Shown here: positions 1 to 12,525 of the stretch, in pieces
How the letters are laid out: each line of letters starts with the position of its first letter
How positions within the stretch are numbered: the first letter of the stretch is position 1
Source of the DNA: Sphaerolaimus hirsutus
Taxonomy: Eukaryota > Nematoda > Chromadorea > Monhysterida > Sphaerolaimidae
Reading direction: 5' to 3'
NCBI GenBank assembly: GCA_964036195.1
Contig: OZ038450.1
Coordinates: 3,164,701 to 3,228,700, forward strand
DNA length: 64,000 bases
Position numbers and translations under genes: made by a program
The notes under the pieces: generated by a model
The model's database searches: none
What the model was told of the DNA's origin: nothing
What the model saw: only the letters and a program-made list of their open reading frames with translations

Positions 1-1262
1 CCCATCATCACCGCACCGCTATAATCAGTGTACTTTTGTAAAATCGCTTGTAAATTAACTTTTGTTTCTCAACTCGGAAATGCAGAAATGCACAGTACAT
101 ACTAGACCAATAGCCACGGCCCTCACTTCAAAAAAGCAGCGAAAGTTAGTCAAATATCAACCTATGTGTCCTCAGCCATCACTGACCATTCACGCACTAC
201 GACATGTAACCGCAGCGTCACTTTTTTTTACTTAAAGATAATAAACGAAACTTTATTATGCAATCTAAACTACAGGTAAAATTAGAAAAGTACTTTTTAA
301 TCAATCTGTCACAAATAAAATTGTTGCCACCTCACTTGTCTCACTTTTTAAAAAAACTACCTAATTAAATAAAAATTCTAAACAAAAAGAAAAACAACTA
401 TTTACATCACAGCGTCAACTTTGTGTCAGATCCTCAATACCTCCAATCCTTTCCTTGGCCAAAGGGACATACATAACACAATGGGGCACCGGAAAAACGG
501 AAATGCACGTTGCCAACGTAGCGCAGCGATGTCGCCGAAAACGTCAACGCCACGTTCGCCCACCGAATCGCCCAAACCCAACGTCGAAGTAGAACTGAAA
601 TGTTTTAATTACTGTAAGCTCGGAAGTGTAAACAACCATCTACATAAATTCATTAGGTGAACTGCATATACATTTTCGTTTAAAATTTTTGGAATTTTAC
701 AGTTTTTTGGACACCCACTTTTGCTCACAGTTTGATGTGAGGTTGAAAAATGGTTAAGGACTGCACAATTTCAGAGTGTTTCTGTGCATCGACAATCTAT
801 GGACAAGATATAATAAATGCAGGAGTTAGAAATGCACTGAACACAAAATGGCATATGAGAGACCGGAAAATTTGTTTCCGACTCTGAAGGGATTTTGGCG
901 GCGAAACTACAAAACCGCAGAAGCAATAAATCCTGAATGAAACGATGAAAAATGTACACAAGCCTATTTCAGGATTTAAAAAATTCGGCCTACACAAGAT
1001 GCGTGAATAACTCCAAACTTTTTCAAACTTTCTGCAATGGATATTTATGTCGTTTTTAAAAAAACTCTTAAATGCACCACGTGACCAGTGCCTGGCGATA
1101 GAGCCAAAAACAAAATACTGGCACTTTTGGCGCTCGGTGTTGGGGCCTTTTGATAAAGCACAATGACGATTTTGCCCATTTTTACATTGCTAGTCAGCAC
1201 ATTCAGAAATCGAAAATTTTTGCCTTTGATGACAAACAGGCGACTTCCCAGCAAAAACATCA

Positions 1263-1687
1263 TACCGTATTTCCCCGAAATACCCCATTGAAATACCCCT
1301 CTCAAAATGGCCGCTATGATTATGATTTAAAAACCCCTCCCACCTCGAAATATCCCCCCTCCGTAAATTGAGTTTAAAGAGAACGTGCATGACAAAAGCT
1401 GCGGTTTGTGATCCAGGCAATGAAAAACACACGTTAAAACGATGATTGTGTTACATAAGAACAGGTTATGTCATCATCTACATAGGTACTTATATAAGTC
1501 TAAAGACTCTTATATATAGCGGTTTCTGTGGCATTTTTGTACGTCGGCGTACGTTACAAGCGACGAAGAAGTACTGGGAGTAAAAAAAAATTCTGGTCAA
1601 ATAATCACCCTTCCTCGTTTACCCCCCCTCAAATTTTCCACTCTGAAAAAAATGAACCTCCCGGGGGTAATTCGAGGAAATACGGTA
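1263..1687. mobile_element. CGTATTTC-TIR element
   Basis: Ends TACCGTATTTCCCCGAAATA and TAATTCGAGGAAATACGGTA. Interior holds C runs near the ends and a shared core with AAAGAGAACGTGCATGACAA. Located in the presumed 3' intron of the granulin gene. Confidence 0.65.
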
Positions 1688-1759
1688 ATTCTCATAGAAA
1701 GAACTAGGTATTTTGCAGGGACACCTGGACCTGGCACCGAGCTTAATAAATATACTCAC

Positions 1760-4700
1760 GTCGCACTGCCTTCTTTCCAGGTTGCAGCTGAAGCCCTCAT
1801 GGCAGCAATGTCTTAAGTCATCGCAGCATTCCGCATTTGTATATTGGCAGCAGTTATACTCTACTGGCACCTGGGAAAATTTTATAGATAAACATTTACC
1901 GTAATTCTTCAAATAATACACCCGGCCTTGGGGGGGGATTTTTTTCGTTCAGGATGTGAATTTTTTTCAAAAGTGGTTCCTGGTTCATCCTTGACGGGAG
2001 GGGGGGGGGAATAAACTGAGTATTTACAGCAGTACAATATTGGAAATGATGCAGCTACTTTCCACATTTGTTTATATCTATTTAGTTTTACAACTTTGCA
2101 GGCGCAGGGGGGGGTACGTGGGGATTCAATATATACCGTAAATCCTCGAACCGTATATACCCAGGGGAGTTACTATATCGTCAGAAGTTTTGGAAGGGGG
2201 AGTTATTCAAGGAGGGGGGGGTATTCAAGGTTATTTTTTCCTTAGAACTTTTACTTAATTCATTGTATAAATCAACTCATATAATCCAGGTATGTAATTG
2301 TTCAACAACAACAAAAACAAGATAAATAAACACCTTCCCGGTCAGGTCCGGCACCCTATTTTTGATTTCACTCCGGGTGCCCTAAATCCCGCTGAAAAGC
2401 TAAAAATGGAGTATAAAGCTGAAAATGGGGGGTATACACTTGCAACCCCCCTCTACGCTGCATCAATGGGAGAGGCCACGGCGACCCGCTACAGGGTGGG
2501 TCGCCGTATACGCAAAGTTTTTTTTTGGCTTTTTGAGTGTCCCGCACAGGTCCGGCACCCACTTTATTTTGCGACACTTCGGATGCCGTACCTCCAGCTG
2601 TGGGGGTGATAAAGAGCTGCAATTTGGGGGGAGTATAAACAACACCCTCCCCTATTATACCCCCTCAGGGCGGCCTCCGGCAACTCACTAAATTCCCGGT
2701 TGCCGCGGTTCAATTTTATTTCATTGAAAAAATAAACCGTCCCATCGGGTCCGTCACTGGTTTCTGGTTCAAAAATGAACACAGTTGTGTAGAAAATGCG
2801 CGATTAATGTGAAATAAAGCGATTAAAGATGCAATTTGATACACGTATCCAAGTTGCAAAATGTACCATGCATATCCAAAACTAATTTTATTTTAAAAGT
2901 TGAAAAATCGCTCGCTTCGCAGGGTCTCTTTTCGAGCAATTTCGTTTCATCAAAAAAATAGTGGATGACAAATAATTCACTTTTTGGAACTTTTTTATTA
3001 GACACTTGAAGAGCTGGTTTACGATACTTTAAAGGGAAGGGTTTGATGATTAAAGTTATGTGAAGAACCATACCTCTAAAATGCCTGCATTGCAAAATTT
3101 ACTTGGGGGGGAATTTTATGACACCATAATGACATCATTTCAGGAACAAAAATTTACAAAATTTACACTTTGAAATTCCCCCCAAGTAAATTTTGCAATG
3201 CAGGCGTGTTAGAGGTGTGGTTCTTTACATAACTTTAATCATCAACCCCTTCACTTTAAAGTATTGTAAACCAGCTTTTCAAGTGTTTAATAAAAAAGTT
3301 CCAAAAAGTGAATTATTTGTCATCCATCTATTGGGTGGTCATGTTTTTTTAGAGAATAAAAAAATAGTTTAGAAATTTTTCACATAAATCTCACATTTTT
3401 GAATAGTGTATAGTAGGGGAGGGGTGTTGGTAACACATCCCCAAAATTTTTGATTCATAGCCCTCCCACAGCTAAAAAATCAGTGGGTGCCGGACCTGTG
3501 AGGGACACCAGAAAAGCCAATAAAATTTTTGTACTTATGGCGATCCACCCTCTAAAGGGGTCGCCGCGACCCCCCAAATTCATGCGAAGTAGAGGGGGGT
3601 TCCGTCAATATTTCCCCCAAGTTTCAGCTTCTGGCGCACCATAGAACTGGAGATAGAATGTCACAAGTGTCATCAAAAATTGGGTGCCGGACGTGACCGG
3701 GAAGGTGTTTACAAACAAGAAACAAGAACATTCAAATACACAGTGTGGATACACATATCAAATACCCAGAGGGGGAGTTATTCAAGGGGGGAGTGATTCA
3801 AAGGGGGGGGGGGTATTTTTTCCTCACCTGGCTAACAGGGCGGAGTTATTCAAACGGGGTGTTATCCGAGGGGGTCTTATTCAAGGCTTTTAGAAGTGTA
3901 GAAGGAAGAAAACGGAGGAAAATCACTAAAATGCATTGATATGAAAAATATTGAAGTTCGCCATAACATTCATCACACTACAACGTCTACAACGGATGGA
4001 TCTGTGGATCTGTAATTAGTGACACATTTCTTGATGACAAATTGTAGAACTGTATATTTACCTATCTGTAGATTATCTTACACAATTTTATGGTGAATTT
4101 CATTTCAGTTATTAAAAAAACGTTTCAATGCATTTTTTCGTTTCGCTGCAACTAGGGTGTCAAAAAAAATTGTTTACGGAAAACGGAAAATGGAAAGGTA
4201 AAATTTTTTCACTTTACGGAAAACGTAAAACAGAAAGGTAAAAAAAATTTCTGCCGGAAAACAGAAAGGTAAAAAAATTTCACTCAGCGGAAAATAGAAA
4301 ACGGAAAGGTAAACAAAATTATCGGCCGGAAAATGGAAAACGGATACCGTATTTCCTCGAAATACCCCCCGGGGGGTGATTGTTTCATAGTGGTCCCGAG
4401 AGGGGGGGGGGTTAAACGAGGGGGGGGTATTTCGAGGGGGGGTTATTATTTCACAAGAAAATTTTTGAAAATTAAGTACGAAATTGTCGTCTGAAACGTA
4501 CGCAGACGTCGAAAAATGCAACAAAAACCGCCATTTATAAGGTTCTTCAGACTAATATTAGTACGTAGATGGTATAAACACTGTTCTAACGTGATTCCGA
4601 CATTGTTTTAACATGTGTTCTGCACTACGCAGAACACAAACTGCAGTATTTGTCATGTACGTTCTCTTTACACTCAATTTGGGGGGGGGGGGGGGTATTT

Positions 4701-5367
4701 CGAGGGGGGGTGATTGTTTCATAGTGGTCTCGAGAGGGGGGGGGGGGGTCAAACAAGGGGGGGGTATTTCGAGGGGGGGTATTTCGAGGAAATACGGTAT
4801 GTACACGGAACATATGTTCATTTCCTGAAATGTTTTTTCTTTTGTTTGGGACATCTTTGATTCTATAAACAATCACAATGGAGCATTTTCTTCAGAAAAA
4901 TAGCATGCAGTCTGCTGAGTATATAAGAGAGACATGAGAACCTGGTAGTTATATACACCATTGTGGAAAAAGATAAATACAGATTGGAAAAATAATGGAA
5001 AAATGCCAGAAAACGGAAAAATAGCCTGGAAAAACGGAAACGGAAAGTAAAATTTTTTCAGCCAGAAAACGGAAAAATGGGCCGGAAAAATGGAAACGGA
5101 AAGGTAAAAAATTTTCAGCTGCCGGAAAACGAAAAACGGAAAGGAAAAAAATTTTTCAGCTGCCGGAAAACGGAAAACAGAAAGGTAAAAAATTTCCTGC
5201 GGAAAAGCGGAAACGGAAAACGGAAACAGAAATTTGACACCCTAGCCGCAACTGACCTTCTGCACTTTACAGCACGTCCATTTATCTGGGCACTCTCTTC
5301 CATCGGGACACTTCTCAATGCCGAAAACTATACCAACGAACACAATTAAAGCGAACACTGCCTGCAT
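1760..5367 (-). CDS. Granulin, single-domain secreted protein (two exons resolved, 3' end uncertain)
   Basis: Exon 1 is 5367-5257 and exon 2 is 1870-1760, both 111 bp and phase 0. Exon 1 starts with a hydrophobic signal peptide (MQAVFALIVFVGIVFG) and gives the first granulin half, CPDGRECPDKWTCC. Exon 2 gives CCQYTNAECC-DDLRHCC-HEGFSC-NLERRQC. Together all 12 cysteines are present at residues 20, 26, 32/33, 44/45, 52/53, 59/60, 66 and 73, in canonical granulin spacing. Splice sites: GTCAGT donor after exon 1, TTTCCCAG acceptor, GTGAGT donor after exon 2. Granulins are secreted disulfide-stacked growth-factor-like modules. The last exon is unsure: a TTTCAG acceptor at 597-595 would add 16 residues and stop at 546-544, with a minus-strand AATAAA at 257-252. 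Only one domain was found, so this is a small granulin rather than a multi-domain progranulin. The first intron is full of repeats. Confidence 0.85.
2327..3711. mobile_element. Two-lobed large foldback element, TAAACACCTTCCCGGTCA ends
   Basis: Both ends are TAAACACCTTCCCGGTCA. Each lobe carries GTCGCCG..CGACCC-type short palindromes next to TCCGGCACCCACT, and both meet at a central palindrome AAATTTACTTGGGGGGAATT. The two outer lobes differ in sequence, so the inner repeat is better conserved than the outer one. No ORF for a transposase. Confidence 0.65.
4153..5244. mobile_element. hAT-like MITE filled with ACGGAAA words, in granulin intron 1
   Basis: TIR TAGGGTGTCAAA...TTTGACACCCTA. Flanks GCTGCAAC (4145-4152) and GCCGCAAC (5245-5252) form an 8-bp duplication with one mismatch. 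Interior repeats GGAAAACGGAAAGGTAAAA. A CGTATTTC element (4345-4799) is nested inside. The right end is 4 bases from the exon 1 donor GT. Confidence 0.7.
4345..4799. mobile_element. CGTATTTC-TIR element, nested
   Basis: Inverted relative to the 1.3-kb copy; ends TACCGTATTTCCTCGAAATA and complement. Sits in the ACGGAAA MITE. Confidence 0.7.
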
Positions 5368-5369
5368 TT

Positions 5370-7274
5370 TGGGTCGGATTTGTATCAATTATCTGTGATA
5401 CACAAAGATCCATTATCTGTCGTTTACCTTGTGCTCGATTAGTCCCCCTGAGGAATTCATCTTTCGTTACACGATTCGAAGGGGGAGGGGGTATTCAAGG
5501 GGAGCAATTTGTTATCGCCAAAATTTTCAACCCTCGAATAACTCCCCCTCTCGAATGAGTCCCCCCTTGTGAGTGTGAGGATAAAATAACTCCCCCCTTC
5601 GAATACCCCCCCCCACTTTGATGGATAGAAAACATTTCACAACATTTCACATTTACACAAAAAGGTTTTATGTATTTCATCTGTAAATATCTGTTTTATG
5701 TTGCAGCTAGAGTTCACTAACATTGATTTCACTGCTTGAATTGTGAATTTTGTATTCCTACAAATGATTTATGTTACCAAATTTACCCCATTTGTGCAGT
5801 AAATATACATTCTACTGAAAATACTGACGAAAAAAACTCCCCTCGAATAACTCCCCCCTCTCGGTAAATAACAAAACCTGGCAGTAAAATTCCCGAACAA
5901 CCGTTCTTGTTACGTGAACGGCTAAAGTAATTTCTATTCAACATGGTATTAACAACGCTATTTTTCACCAACAGGAATTAACGGTGCGTGACCTGGGGCC
6001 AGTTCCGCAAAATGAGAAGTGAGAAGTGAAATGGCAAAGGCGAAGTGAAACGGCAAGTGAATTGGCAAAAGCGAAGTAAAAAAATAATTTAAAAAAGTAA
6101 TTTCTCTTCGCTTTTGGCATTTCACTTGCCAATTCACTAGCCGTTTCACTTGGCCTTTGCGCTTTTACTTCGCCTTTGCCATTTCACTTCTCACTTCTCA
6201 TTTTGCGGAACTGGCACCGGGAGTAACACGTGGACACGCTCTGGTGACGCGGCAATGGCCGTGACTTGGTCCATGTGATCGAGCCGGGTCCATAGAAGTT
6301 TTTGGGGTTAGCATTTTGAGGGGGGGGGGGTCCTACCCCTGGCACGTGTTAATAACTCGGGAACCGCTTGGCGAAAAATGTTGAAATTTAAATATATTAT
6401 GGTTTCAGGTCGGGGCTCTCTCAGATTTCGACGATTTTTTTCTACGACTTCCCAGTCCGGAGATAGGGTGGGTCTATAAAAACACTGTCATTTGCGTTTT
6501 TTTGGGTGTCGCCGAGAACATGCAAACTTTGAACATCAATATCTCGGTCATTTGTGAACCGATTTTAGTCATTAAAATGTTAAAATGATCACAAATGTTC
6601 GGAGAGTTCATTTCTGAGGTCAAATCGGAGATACACATTTGTTTATATATCGATTTGGCCGGATTTCGAAATGCGAAATTTACGGAAAAGTTTTCTTTTC
6701 GAACATGCTATCGTATACTCCTGATCGAGAGAAACTCAATGAAACAAAAATGAGATCGATATCTCTTTCCGATCAAAAGTTATGGCGCTTCAAACTTTTC
6801 CCTCCCATCCACATAAATAACCACATGCATGCAACTTCAAAACTCCATATCTCGGCCATTTCTCAGCCGATTTTCACTGATGAACCCTTTAAATGATCAG
6901 AATAACATGGAGATATCGTTTTTATTCACAGTCTATTTGTATGCATTTTCATTATGACAATTTAATTCAAGAGTTCGCATTAATTTCTCGTATGGGAAAT
7001 CTGCTGAAATATACAGGTAATCTGGTACTAACAACGATATCTCCATGTCATTCTGATCATTTTAAGTGTCCATAATGGATGCTTTAGTCCTTTTAGTTAC
7101 TGTGGTCTGAGCTAAAACCGAGCACAGCTGCATGTAGGAATTGCCGGCGTTTATTTTCTGTAGGTTTTTTTTTTAAATAAAACGATTTTTGGAGAAAAAA
7201 CGCAAGCATCGAACCGAAGCCGTGTTTTGAAAAAAACGGCAGCCGGAACTTTTGATACTTTTATATTCACTATG
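5370..7274. other. Intergenic, repeat-derived
   Basis: 5450-5870 holds G/C-run sequence related to the TTGCTTGAATA elements. 6892-7070 has an inverted repeat around ACATGGAGATATCG. Nothing protein-like was seen, although promoter sequence for the granulin gene would lie here. Confidence 0.4.
5998..6215. mobile_element. Foldback element, GGCCAGTTCCGCAA variant
   Basis: Ends GGGGCCAGTTCCGCAAAATG and CATTTTGCGGAACTGGCACC. The interior is built from GAAGTGAAATGGCAAA words and their complement. Termini resemble the CWG family but the interior does not. Confidence 0.55.
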
Positions 7275-9690
7275 TAAACACCTTCCCGATCAAATCGAGG
7301 TTGCATTGTTTCATATGCTAGCCGATTCAAATGCTAGGAAAAAGCACTGATTCATATGCTGAAATGCTTTGTTTCAAATGCTAATGTGCTATGATTCATA
7401 TGCTGGAAAAAAATTGTTTCATGCCACTAATTATGCACGATTCATATGCCATTGAATGCTACATTTCATATACTCACTCACTATTGTTTCATACACAATT
7501 TTTACACGTCTCATATGCTGCATTTGAACACACTTGTTATGCCATTTATGTATGCGGTATTTCAAAGGGATTAACCCGATCCCGGTCACGCGTCCCAGCG
7601 TCAATCACAATCCCATCCATTGCTGTGTGTGGTAAGTTTTCAAAGGTGGGATACAAGGCGCACATCTAAGACTCGCTTTGCCTAAGAACCAAACATGCCC
7701 CACAGGAACTAACCACAAAAATTGATCAAGGTCAAAAGTCATCATTTTTAAGGCTGTTTTTTTTGGAAATTCATAACTTTTGCATTACACTATCTAACAA
7801 AGTAATATTTTGGATTTTGATTAAGATAGTTGTGGAGATTATTGGTCCATACAAACAAGCTTCATCAGACTTTTTTCTCACTGAAAACTATGGCTGAAAT
7901 TTTGAAAATGGCACCAAATTTTCAGTTCTGAATTGAGAGCTTCTCTTTTTTCACAATAATCAAGAATCAAGTTATGAATAAAGTGAATTGTAAAGTGTGT
8001 GCAGTAACCAAAGATGAGTTGTGCGTATTGGCATTGATTTTGAAATTGTTTTGTTTCATTGCCTTTCCCTGTTCTTGTAACAATGAGTAATAGTACTGTA
8101 CTTGTAACAACTTGTAACAGAGATGAAGCAAAAAGTATGGCACACAAACAATAGTACTACAGCATATGAATCGATGCAGTATAGCATGTGAGATGTAGCA
8201 TTTGGCGAGCATGAAACGATTTTATGCTGGCATATGAATCGCAGCTAATTGGCATATGAGGTGATGCTTTACAGCAGCATATGAAACGGTCAGCATATGA
8301 AACGGTCTGGCCTCGATCAAATCCGGCCGCCCATTTTTTATTTTACTTCTGATGTCCTATCTCCAGTTCTAGGCCGCGCCAGAAGCTGAAACTTGGGGTA
8401 GATATTGGTGAAACCCCCCTCTACTTCGCATGAATTGGAGGGGTCGCGGCGACCCCCTACAGGGTGGGTCACCCTAAGTGCAAACAATTTCGTGGCTTTT
8501 TCGTGTCCCACATGGATGTGCCGCCAATAACCATTCCCTACTACACACTGGCAACTGGCAATTTTTGGCAACTCACTACAGTGTGGGGTGCAGCATTCAA
8601 AATTTATCATAACATTACTGTCCCACACAGGTCCAGCAGCCAATCAAATAAAAAAAATAAACACTTTTGTGTTGTTTTAACACTAAAGTGATTGATAATG
8701 TCAAATAAGCATTAAATATCCTCTATAAATATTGTATCCCACCAAAAACTGCCCACCACATGAACCAATCCCTAAAGTGGCTGACAAAAAATCACTTTTT
8801 ACAACTTTTTTATTAGACACTTGAACTGTTGGTTTACAATATTTTAAAGAGGATGGTTAAGGGTTTTAAGTTGTGTAAAAAACCTTAGCTCCAAAAAGCC
8901 TTCATAAGAAAATTTGCTTGGGGTAAATTTAAAATTGTAAATTTTACTTATTTTTGTTCCTGCAATGATGTCATTTTTTCAATTTGAAATTCACCCCAAG
9001 CAAATTTTCTTATGAACACATTTTGGAGGTAAGGTTTTTTTCACAACTTGAAACCTTGAACTCTCCCCTAAAAATTATTGTAAACCAGCAGTTCAAGTGT
9101 CTAATAAGAAAGTTGTAAAAAGTGATGTTTCATCAGCCACTGGAGGTATGGGTTCATGTGGTAGGCGGTTTTTGGTGGGATACAATATTTATAGAGGATA
9201 TTTAATGCTTATTTGACATTATCAATCACTTTAGTGTTGAAACAACACAAAAGTGCTTATTTTTAAATTCAATTGGGTGCTGGACCTGTGTGGGACAGTA
9301 ATGTTTTGATAAATTTTGAATGCTGCACCCCACACTGTGGTGAGTTGCCAAAAACTGCCTGGCCAGAAGTAAAGTAGGGGAGAGGTGTTGGCGACACATC
9401 CCCAAAATTTTAGATTTATATCCATCCAACAGCTGGAGGTATCGCACCCGCAGTGCAAGAAATCAGTGGGGGCCGGACCTGTGTGGGACACTAAAAAGCC
9501 ACGAAAATTTTTGCACTTAGGGTGACCCACCCTGTAGGGGGTCGCCGCGACCCCTCCAATTCAAGCGAAGTAGAGGGGGGTTGTGCTAATATGTACCCCA
9601 AGTTTCAGCTTCTGGTACGTCCTAGAACTGGAGATAGGACGTCAGAAGTTAAAAAAAATGGGGGGCCAGACTTGATCGGGAAGGTGTTTA
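7275..9690. mobile_element. Two-lobed large foldback element with a second foldback in its left lobe
   Basis: Ends TAAACACCTTCCCGATCA and complement. Its left part (7305-8312) is a separate foldback made of ATTCATATGCT words and their complement AGCATATGAA; the right part repeats the lobe layout of the 2.3-kb copy. Confidence 0.6.
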
Positions 9691-10983
9691 CTTTGCAAGT
9701 TTGTTTGTGCGCTATCGCGCTATTTCACATATTATACTCAGCGGACATCACACTTTGCAAGGAAACCTACCATAACCGATCTGAATAGTGAACCAAAAAT
9801 TATACAGTTTTTCATCAAAATATTTCGTTTTTACTATGGAATAATTGATTACAAGATATATATATCACAAGATTTTATTGATAAATTTATGGTAGGATTC
9901 TGGGCAAAGTATGCGCTCCACTAGGTATATACAAATAACCGCTTGTGGTTATTTTTCATTGGTTTTGTGGCATTTTTGTGTCAAATTTAATTTTCTGCTT
10001 AATTAACATAATAAGCTAAGCTAGGTATGTTAGTGTATTATATAATCTCAAACCAGATAGTTCCACGCTGTGAAACCGGCAGACAGCGAAGCCAAGATCG
10101 ACGTGGACTACCACATGACCTGATCTTCACAGCACATTTTTGTCTGAAGTATTATATGTTGTTTTATTTTTGCCGCCGGCACCGCGACCGCTTTCGATTG
10201 ACCTTGTGAAAAGGTGCGATCCGATGCAAATGAAGGACAGACCCTTAAACTATCTTTCACGTGATATTGCACATGATATGATGGGAAAGCGAAAGATGAA
10301 ACGGCGCCGAACGAATACACACTCACTAGGTAGGCGCCATTCCAAAAAGGGCGCTAGGACGAGTAGGAAAAGGGCGCCACAGAGAAAAGCGCTAGCGCCA
10401 AAGGCGCCATGGCGCCATTCAACAGTGAACAGGAGCGCCATCACGCACCATTGACGCCATGGCTTTTGGCTAGCACTAGTGCACCATTTTTCAGTAACTT
10501 TTTACATACCGTATTTCCTCGAATTACCCCCGGGGGAGTGGAAATTTTGAGGGTGGTTAAACGAGGGGGAGGGGTATTTCGAGGGGGGGGTCATTATTTC
10601 GCCAGAAATTTTTTGAAATCCCAGTACTAAATCGTTGCTTTTAACGTACACAGACGTCGAAAACTGCAACAAAAACCACCATTTCCCGGAGCTTTTGTCA
10701 TCTACGTTCTCTATACACTGAATTTGGGGGGGGGGGGGGTATTACGAGGAAATACGAAAACCATGGAGCATGGGATCTAACGATCGCAAACGAGTTTTTC
10801 CGAATTTTTCTCCGGAGTTTTCAGATTTATCACAGAAAAAAATCAAGAAAAAGAACATTCGAAAATAATTTCCTATTCTTTTCAGGGTAGCGTAGTAGGG
10901 CGCAGGTCGACTTAGTAGTTGCTTGAACTTACTACAAAACTTGATTAATGATAGAATTTACCTAATTTGTTGTTCATTCAATC
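9691..10983. other. Intergenic, repeats only
   Basis: 10320-10470 is a GCGCCA-word cluster; 10508-10757 is a partial CGTATTTC element. The rest shows no recognisable gene. Confidence 0.4.
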
Positions 10984-11513
10984 CAAAGTTGTAAAAAGGT
11001 ACGTACGTTTACTCGAAAAATACGCCTACGCGCGTACGCGGTAAATACATTTACATATACTTTCTTTAAATACCGTACGCACTCGTACGCGTACATTTTC
11101 AAAGCATACGCGTACGTAAAATGTATTTCAGAATTCTAGTGGTTTACCGGATTTGGCCGAATTAGTGTTGTATTTTTGTTGCCGCTATTCTTGCTATTTT
11201 TATCTCCTAGAATAAAGAGACCCTGAAAACTATGTTATCTATCATTTTCTTTAACAAAAACATACGTTGTGCTGTACACGTATGAAAAGTGCCCACTTGA
11301 CACCCACTTGAAAAAGTATTGACGCCTCACAAAAGGTGTAGCGTCAGGAATGACGAACAGTAGTGTTTCTACACTCGCAAGAAAAGTACCCAAATTTACG
11401 CGTACGTACGAGTAAAAAAAGTATTTAACGTTTTCTATACTTTGTGGTGAGTAAAAAAAATACTTTACGTTTACATATACTTTTAAAAAAGTTCAGTAAT
11501 TATAACAACTCTG
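10984..11513. mobile_element. hAT MITE, CA(G/A)AGTTGTT TIR
   Basis: Perfect 8-bp duplication ATTCAATC at 10976-10983 and 11514-11521. TIR CAAAGTTGTAA / CAGAGTTGTTA. Interior of ACGTAAACG and GAGTAAAAG words. Confidence 0.8.
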
Positions 11514-11530
11514 ATTCAATCAACTATAAC

Positions 11531-11970
11531 TACCGTATTTCCTCGAAATACCCCCCCCCCTTGTTTGACCCCCCCCCCTCTCGAGACCACTATGAAACAA
11601 TCACCCCCCCCCCTCGAAATACCCCCCCAGATTGAGTGTAAAGAGAACGTATTTATACATGACAAATACTGTAGTTTGTGTTCTGCGTAGTGCAGAACAC
11701 ACGTTAAAACAATGTCGTAATCACGTTAGAACAGTGTTTATACCATCTACGTACTACTATTAGTCTACAGGAGTCTATACATGTCAGTTATTGATGCATT
11801 TTTCTACCCCAGTGTACATCACAAACGACGATTGTGTACTAGGATTTGAAAAAATTCCTGGCGAAATAATAACCCCCCCCCCTCGAAATACCCCCCCTCG
11901 TTTAACACCCCCCTCTCGGGACCACTATGAAACAATCACCCCCCGGGGGGTATTTCGAGGAAATACGGTA
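11531..11970. mobile_element. CGTATTTC-TIR element
   Basis: Complete copy of about 440 bp: same ends, subterminal C or G runs, and the core AGTGCAGAACACACGTTAAA. Confidence 0.7.
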
Positions 11971-12048
11971 GGTATAATACTGCATTAGTACTGGAGAACA
12001 ATTTGGGGCCACTAGCAACTTAGCATTAGATACCTAAGTATCAAGTTT

Positions 12049-12213
12049 CCGTCAAGTAAAAAAGACATTCGCAAACAAATTTTCGCTGGATTGACTTTCC
12101 CAACTGGTTTACAGTTTAACCTTGACATCAAGATGAAAATTACTGGTTCTGAATTTCACGTCAGGTTCATAGAATTCCCAATGCCTGATCATTATTATGA
12201 AGTATCGAAATTG
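12049..12213 (+). CDS. Possible galectin-like exon (weak)
   Basis: An open stretch gives LTFPTGLQFNLDIKMKITGS then EFHVRFIEFPMP and EVSKLK, followed by GTGTGT as donor. Alternating beta-strand-like pattern and the order F-x-V-x-F...P...V-x-x-L recall one galectin carbohydrate-binding sheet, but the sugar-contact H-N-R motif is not present. No adjoining exons were found. It could equally be chance or a decayed gene. Confidence 0.18.
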
Positions 12214-12423
12214 AAGGTGTGTCTGTCCATGATACGCGTATTTTTGAAAGTCGCAGAAATTCGTGCACGAACCGCTTTTATTTAGTTGATTGCTAGTTTG
12301 CGGAAACGACTACCTGCTGAACTTTTGGTGGAAACTAGGTTCGTATAAAACGACCAGTGTTTTTGAAGTAAGTTCAATCTACTACTTCACAAGTAAAATA
12401 TTCTACATGTTCAAAACTTCGAA

Positions 12424-12525
12424 TACTGTATTTCCTCGAAATACCCCCTCGTTTTACCCCCATCCCCTCGAAATTTCCACTATGAAAAAATAAACCCCCT
12501 GGGTGTATTTCGAGGAAATACGGTA
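12424..12525. mobile_element. Short CGTATTTC-TIR element (about 100 bp)
   Basis: Both ends are present but the core is missing; the CCACTATGAAAAAATAAACC subterminal region remains. Confidence 0.6.

Noticed and set aside
1864-1873. CAGGTGCCAGT at the granulin exon 2 acceptor looks like a CWG element end
   Set aside because: The next bases (AGAGTATAAC) are granulin coding sequence, not CCCAGACCCTG. Coincidence or an ancient relic; no element is present.
7305-8312. Spaced CATATGC words could suggest a CRISPR-like array
   Set aside because: Spacing is irregular, the words invert halfway, and the host is an animal; it is a foldback element.
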